A stretch of DNA of 64,000 bases. It comes from Vespertiliibacter pulmonis. Its GTDB lineage: Bacteria; Pseudomonadota; Gammaproteobacteria; Enterobacterales; Pasteurellaceae. Position numbers and translations under genes: made by a program. Shown here piece after piece: positions 62,612 through 64,000 of this stretch. The DNA lies in the NCBI RefSeq assembly GCF_013377275.1, contig NZ_CP016615.1:1055001-1119000 (forward strand). Direction: 5' to 3'. Positions within the stretch are counted from its first letter, which is position 1; each line of letters starts with the position of its first letter. The notes under the pieces are model-generated. The model worked only from the letters and a program-made list of their open reading frames with translations, searched no databases and had not been told where the DNA came from.

Positions 62612-64000
62612 ATGAATATGCTGATATTACTACCTCTGATTATGTATCTTTTTTTCGTATTTGGCGTAGCATTTTATGCCTATCGTCAGAGAACAAGCGG
62701 TCATTTTCTTACGGATTATTACGTTGGTGGTCGTTCGATGTCAGGCTTTGTACTAGCAATGACAATGGCGGCAACTTACGTTGGAGCAAGTAGCTTTATC
62801 GGTGGGCCAGGTGCTGCTTATAAATACGGTTTGGGCTGGGTATTATTAGCGATGATTCAAGTGCCAGCAGTGATTCTATCTCTAGGTGTGTTAGGGAAAA
62901 AATTCGCTATTCTTGCTCGCCAAAATAATAGCCTGACAATTAATGATATGTTACTTGCCCGCTATAAAAGCCCTGTGATTGTTTGGTTATCTAGTTTTGC
63001 AATTTTACTCTCATTTTTAGCGATGATGCTGGTGCAATTTATTGGTGCAGGGCGTTTGCTTGAAACAACATTGGGGATTTCTTATGAAATGTCCTTGTTC
63101 ATTTTTGCCTTAACGGTGGGGGCATATACTTTTTTTGGCGGATTTCGTGCTGTGGTATTAACTGATGCCATTCAAGGGTTGGTGATGATGATTGGAACGC
63201 TCTTATTATTAGGTGGCGTGATCTATTTTGCTGGGGGCATTGAACCGATTATCAATAAGTTAGAAATGATTAACCCGCAATTAATTACGCCTTATGGCAT
63301 TGATGAACGCCCGTTAGATTTTACGTTTATGCTGTCGTTTTGGGTATTAGTATGCTTTGGTTTGATGGGGCTACCACAATTAGCAATGCGAAGTATGGCG
63401 TATAAAAATAGCAAAGCATTGCATCAAGCAATGATTATTGGCACCGTGGTAGTTTCTATTTTGATGCTGGGAATGCACTTAGCAGGAGCGTTAGGGCGAG
63501 CATTATTGCCTGATTTAACGGTAGTTGATCAGGTTATTCCAACTCTAATGTTAAAGGTGCTTCCGCCAGTCGTTGTCGGGATCTTTTTGGCCGCTCCTAT
63601 GGCGGCAATTATGTCATCAATTGATTCAATGTTAATTCAAGCATCTTCGACAATTATTAAAGATCTTTATTTGGCATTTCGTCCTACAGCCATTGAAAAT
63701 GAGCCTAGGCTAAAAATTTTCTCAACATTAACGACCCTTGGACTTACAATAATTGTTTTTCTCTTGGCGTTTAATCCTCCTGATATGTTGATCTGGTTAA
63801 ATTTATTATCATTAGGTGGTTTGGAAGCAACTTTTCTATGGGTAATCGTTCTTGGTTTATATTGGCAAAAAGCGAATGCAACGGGGGCGATATTTTCAAT
63901 GATGATAGGGCTGGGAAGTTATATGCTAATGGCTGGATTACAAATAAAACTTTTTAATTTTCATAGCATTGTACCGAGCTTATTCTTTGGGTTAATTGCA
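62612..64000 (+). CDS. panF: Sodium/pantothenate symporter (partial, cut by window end)
   Basis: This inner-membrane sodium:solute symporter imports pantothenate, the coenzyme A precursor. The frame is open from the ATG (AGAGGAG upstream) to the window edge, 463 codons of about 480. YYVGGRSMSGFVLAMTMAAT and ASSFIGGPGAAYKYGLGW hold the sodium and substrate-site residues; DSMLIQASSTIIKDLY is also conserved. The 3' end lies outside the window. An uptake signal (about 62694) is inside the gene and encodes TSGHF. Confidence 0.93.
   Translation, partial: MNMLILLPLIMYLFFVFGVAFYAYRQRTSGHFLTDYYVGGRSMSGFVLAMTMAATYVGASSFIGGPGAAYKYGLGWVLLAMIQVPAVILSLGVLGKKFAILARQNNSLTINDMLLARYKSPVIVWLSSFAILLSFLAMMLVQFIGAGRLLETTLGISYEMSLFIFALTVGAYTFFGGFRAVVLTDAIQGLVMMIGTLLLLGGVIYFAGGIEPIINKLEMINPQLITPYGIDERPLDFTFMLSFWVLVCFGLMGLPQLAMRSMAYKNSKALHQAMIIGTVVVSILMLGMHLAGALGRALLPDLTVVDQVIPTLMLKVLPPVVVGIFLAAPMAAIMSSIDSMLIQASSTIIKDLYLAFRPTAIENEPRLKIFSTLTTLGLTIIVFLLAFNPPDMLIWLNLLSLGGLEATFLWVIVLGLYWQKANATGAIFSMMIGLGSYMLMAGLQIKLFNFHSIVPSLFFGLIA

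Overview
The window comes from a Pasteurellaceae chromosome. The evidence is low GC, gene content typical of the family (nrfE-dsbE-nrfF-nrfG, nadR, ald, a short signal-peptide-bearing ATP-dependent DNA ligase) and many DNA uptake signal sequences with the core ACAAGCGGT. That core is the Actinobacillus/Mannheimia-type signal, not the Haemophilus influenzae AAGTGCGGT type. Genus is an inference: Mannheimia, Actinobacillus, Bibersteinia or a close relative. There is no prophage, insertion sequence, CRISPR array or defence island.

Layout: 1-794 is the tail of one rRNA operon (23S end, 5S, terminator). 1008-7166 carries cyaA (adenylate cyclase) and a cytochrome c maturation cluster. 7224-13131 is housekeeping: uraA, ald, recR, typA, grxA. 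13224-24772 is the main accessory region. It holds two divergent trimeric autotransporter adhesin genes, one short and coiled-coil, the other 9.9 kb and built of long near-identical DNA repeats. 24949-28474 holds an L-cysteine desulfidase-like gene, a PhnA-like zinc protein, the exported DNA ligase and a DUF5718-like protein. 28600-34014 is a complete rRNA operon (16S, tRNA-Glu, 23S, 5S), identical over its last 789 bases to the partial operon at the left edge. 34360-39599 is putP and putA (proline uptake and catabolism). 39884-42557 is a class I ribonucleotide reductase pair, beta before alpha. 42652-64000 is mainly core genes: rlmB, prfC, a phosphoesterase, nadR, a ferredoxin, rph/yicC, birA, murB, oxyR-fabR, dsbA, a mobA-mobB fusion, sprT, an RNase T2, cysK, a YeiH transporter, an outer-membrane barrel, rnr, metJ, yhdT and panF (cut by the window edge).

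Regulatory signals link several genes. Two perfect TGTGA-N6-TCACA CRP sites lie upstream of ald and typA, and a near match lies upstream of putP. With cyaA in the same window, this points to cAMP control of amino-acid catabolism. metJ has a perfect met box against its own promoter, although the encoded MetJ lacks the usual last ~15 residues. Uptake signal sequences are concentrated between genes, and at three convergent or gene-end positions they occur as inverted pairs that form terminator stems.

Points most worth a second look: the repeat architecture of the giant adhesin and its small divergent partner; the two direct rRNA repeats 33.2 kb apart; the reductase without an ATP cone in either subunit and the 14-bp inverted repeat upstream of it; the MobA-MobB fusion with an uptake signal at the joint; the CRP sites; and the shortened MetJ. 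No clearly undescribed multi-gene system was found. Several start codons were moved from the longest open frame to an ATG with a better ribosome binding site, as noted in the entries.
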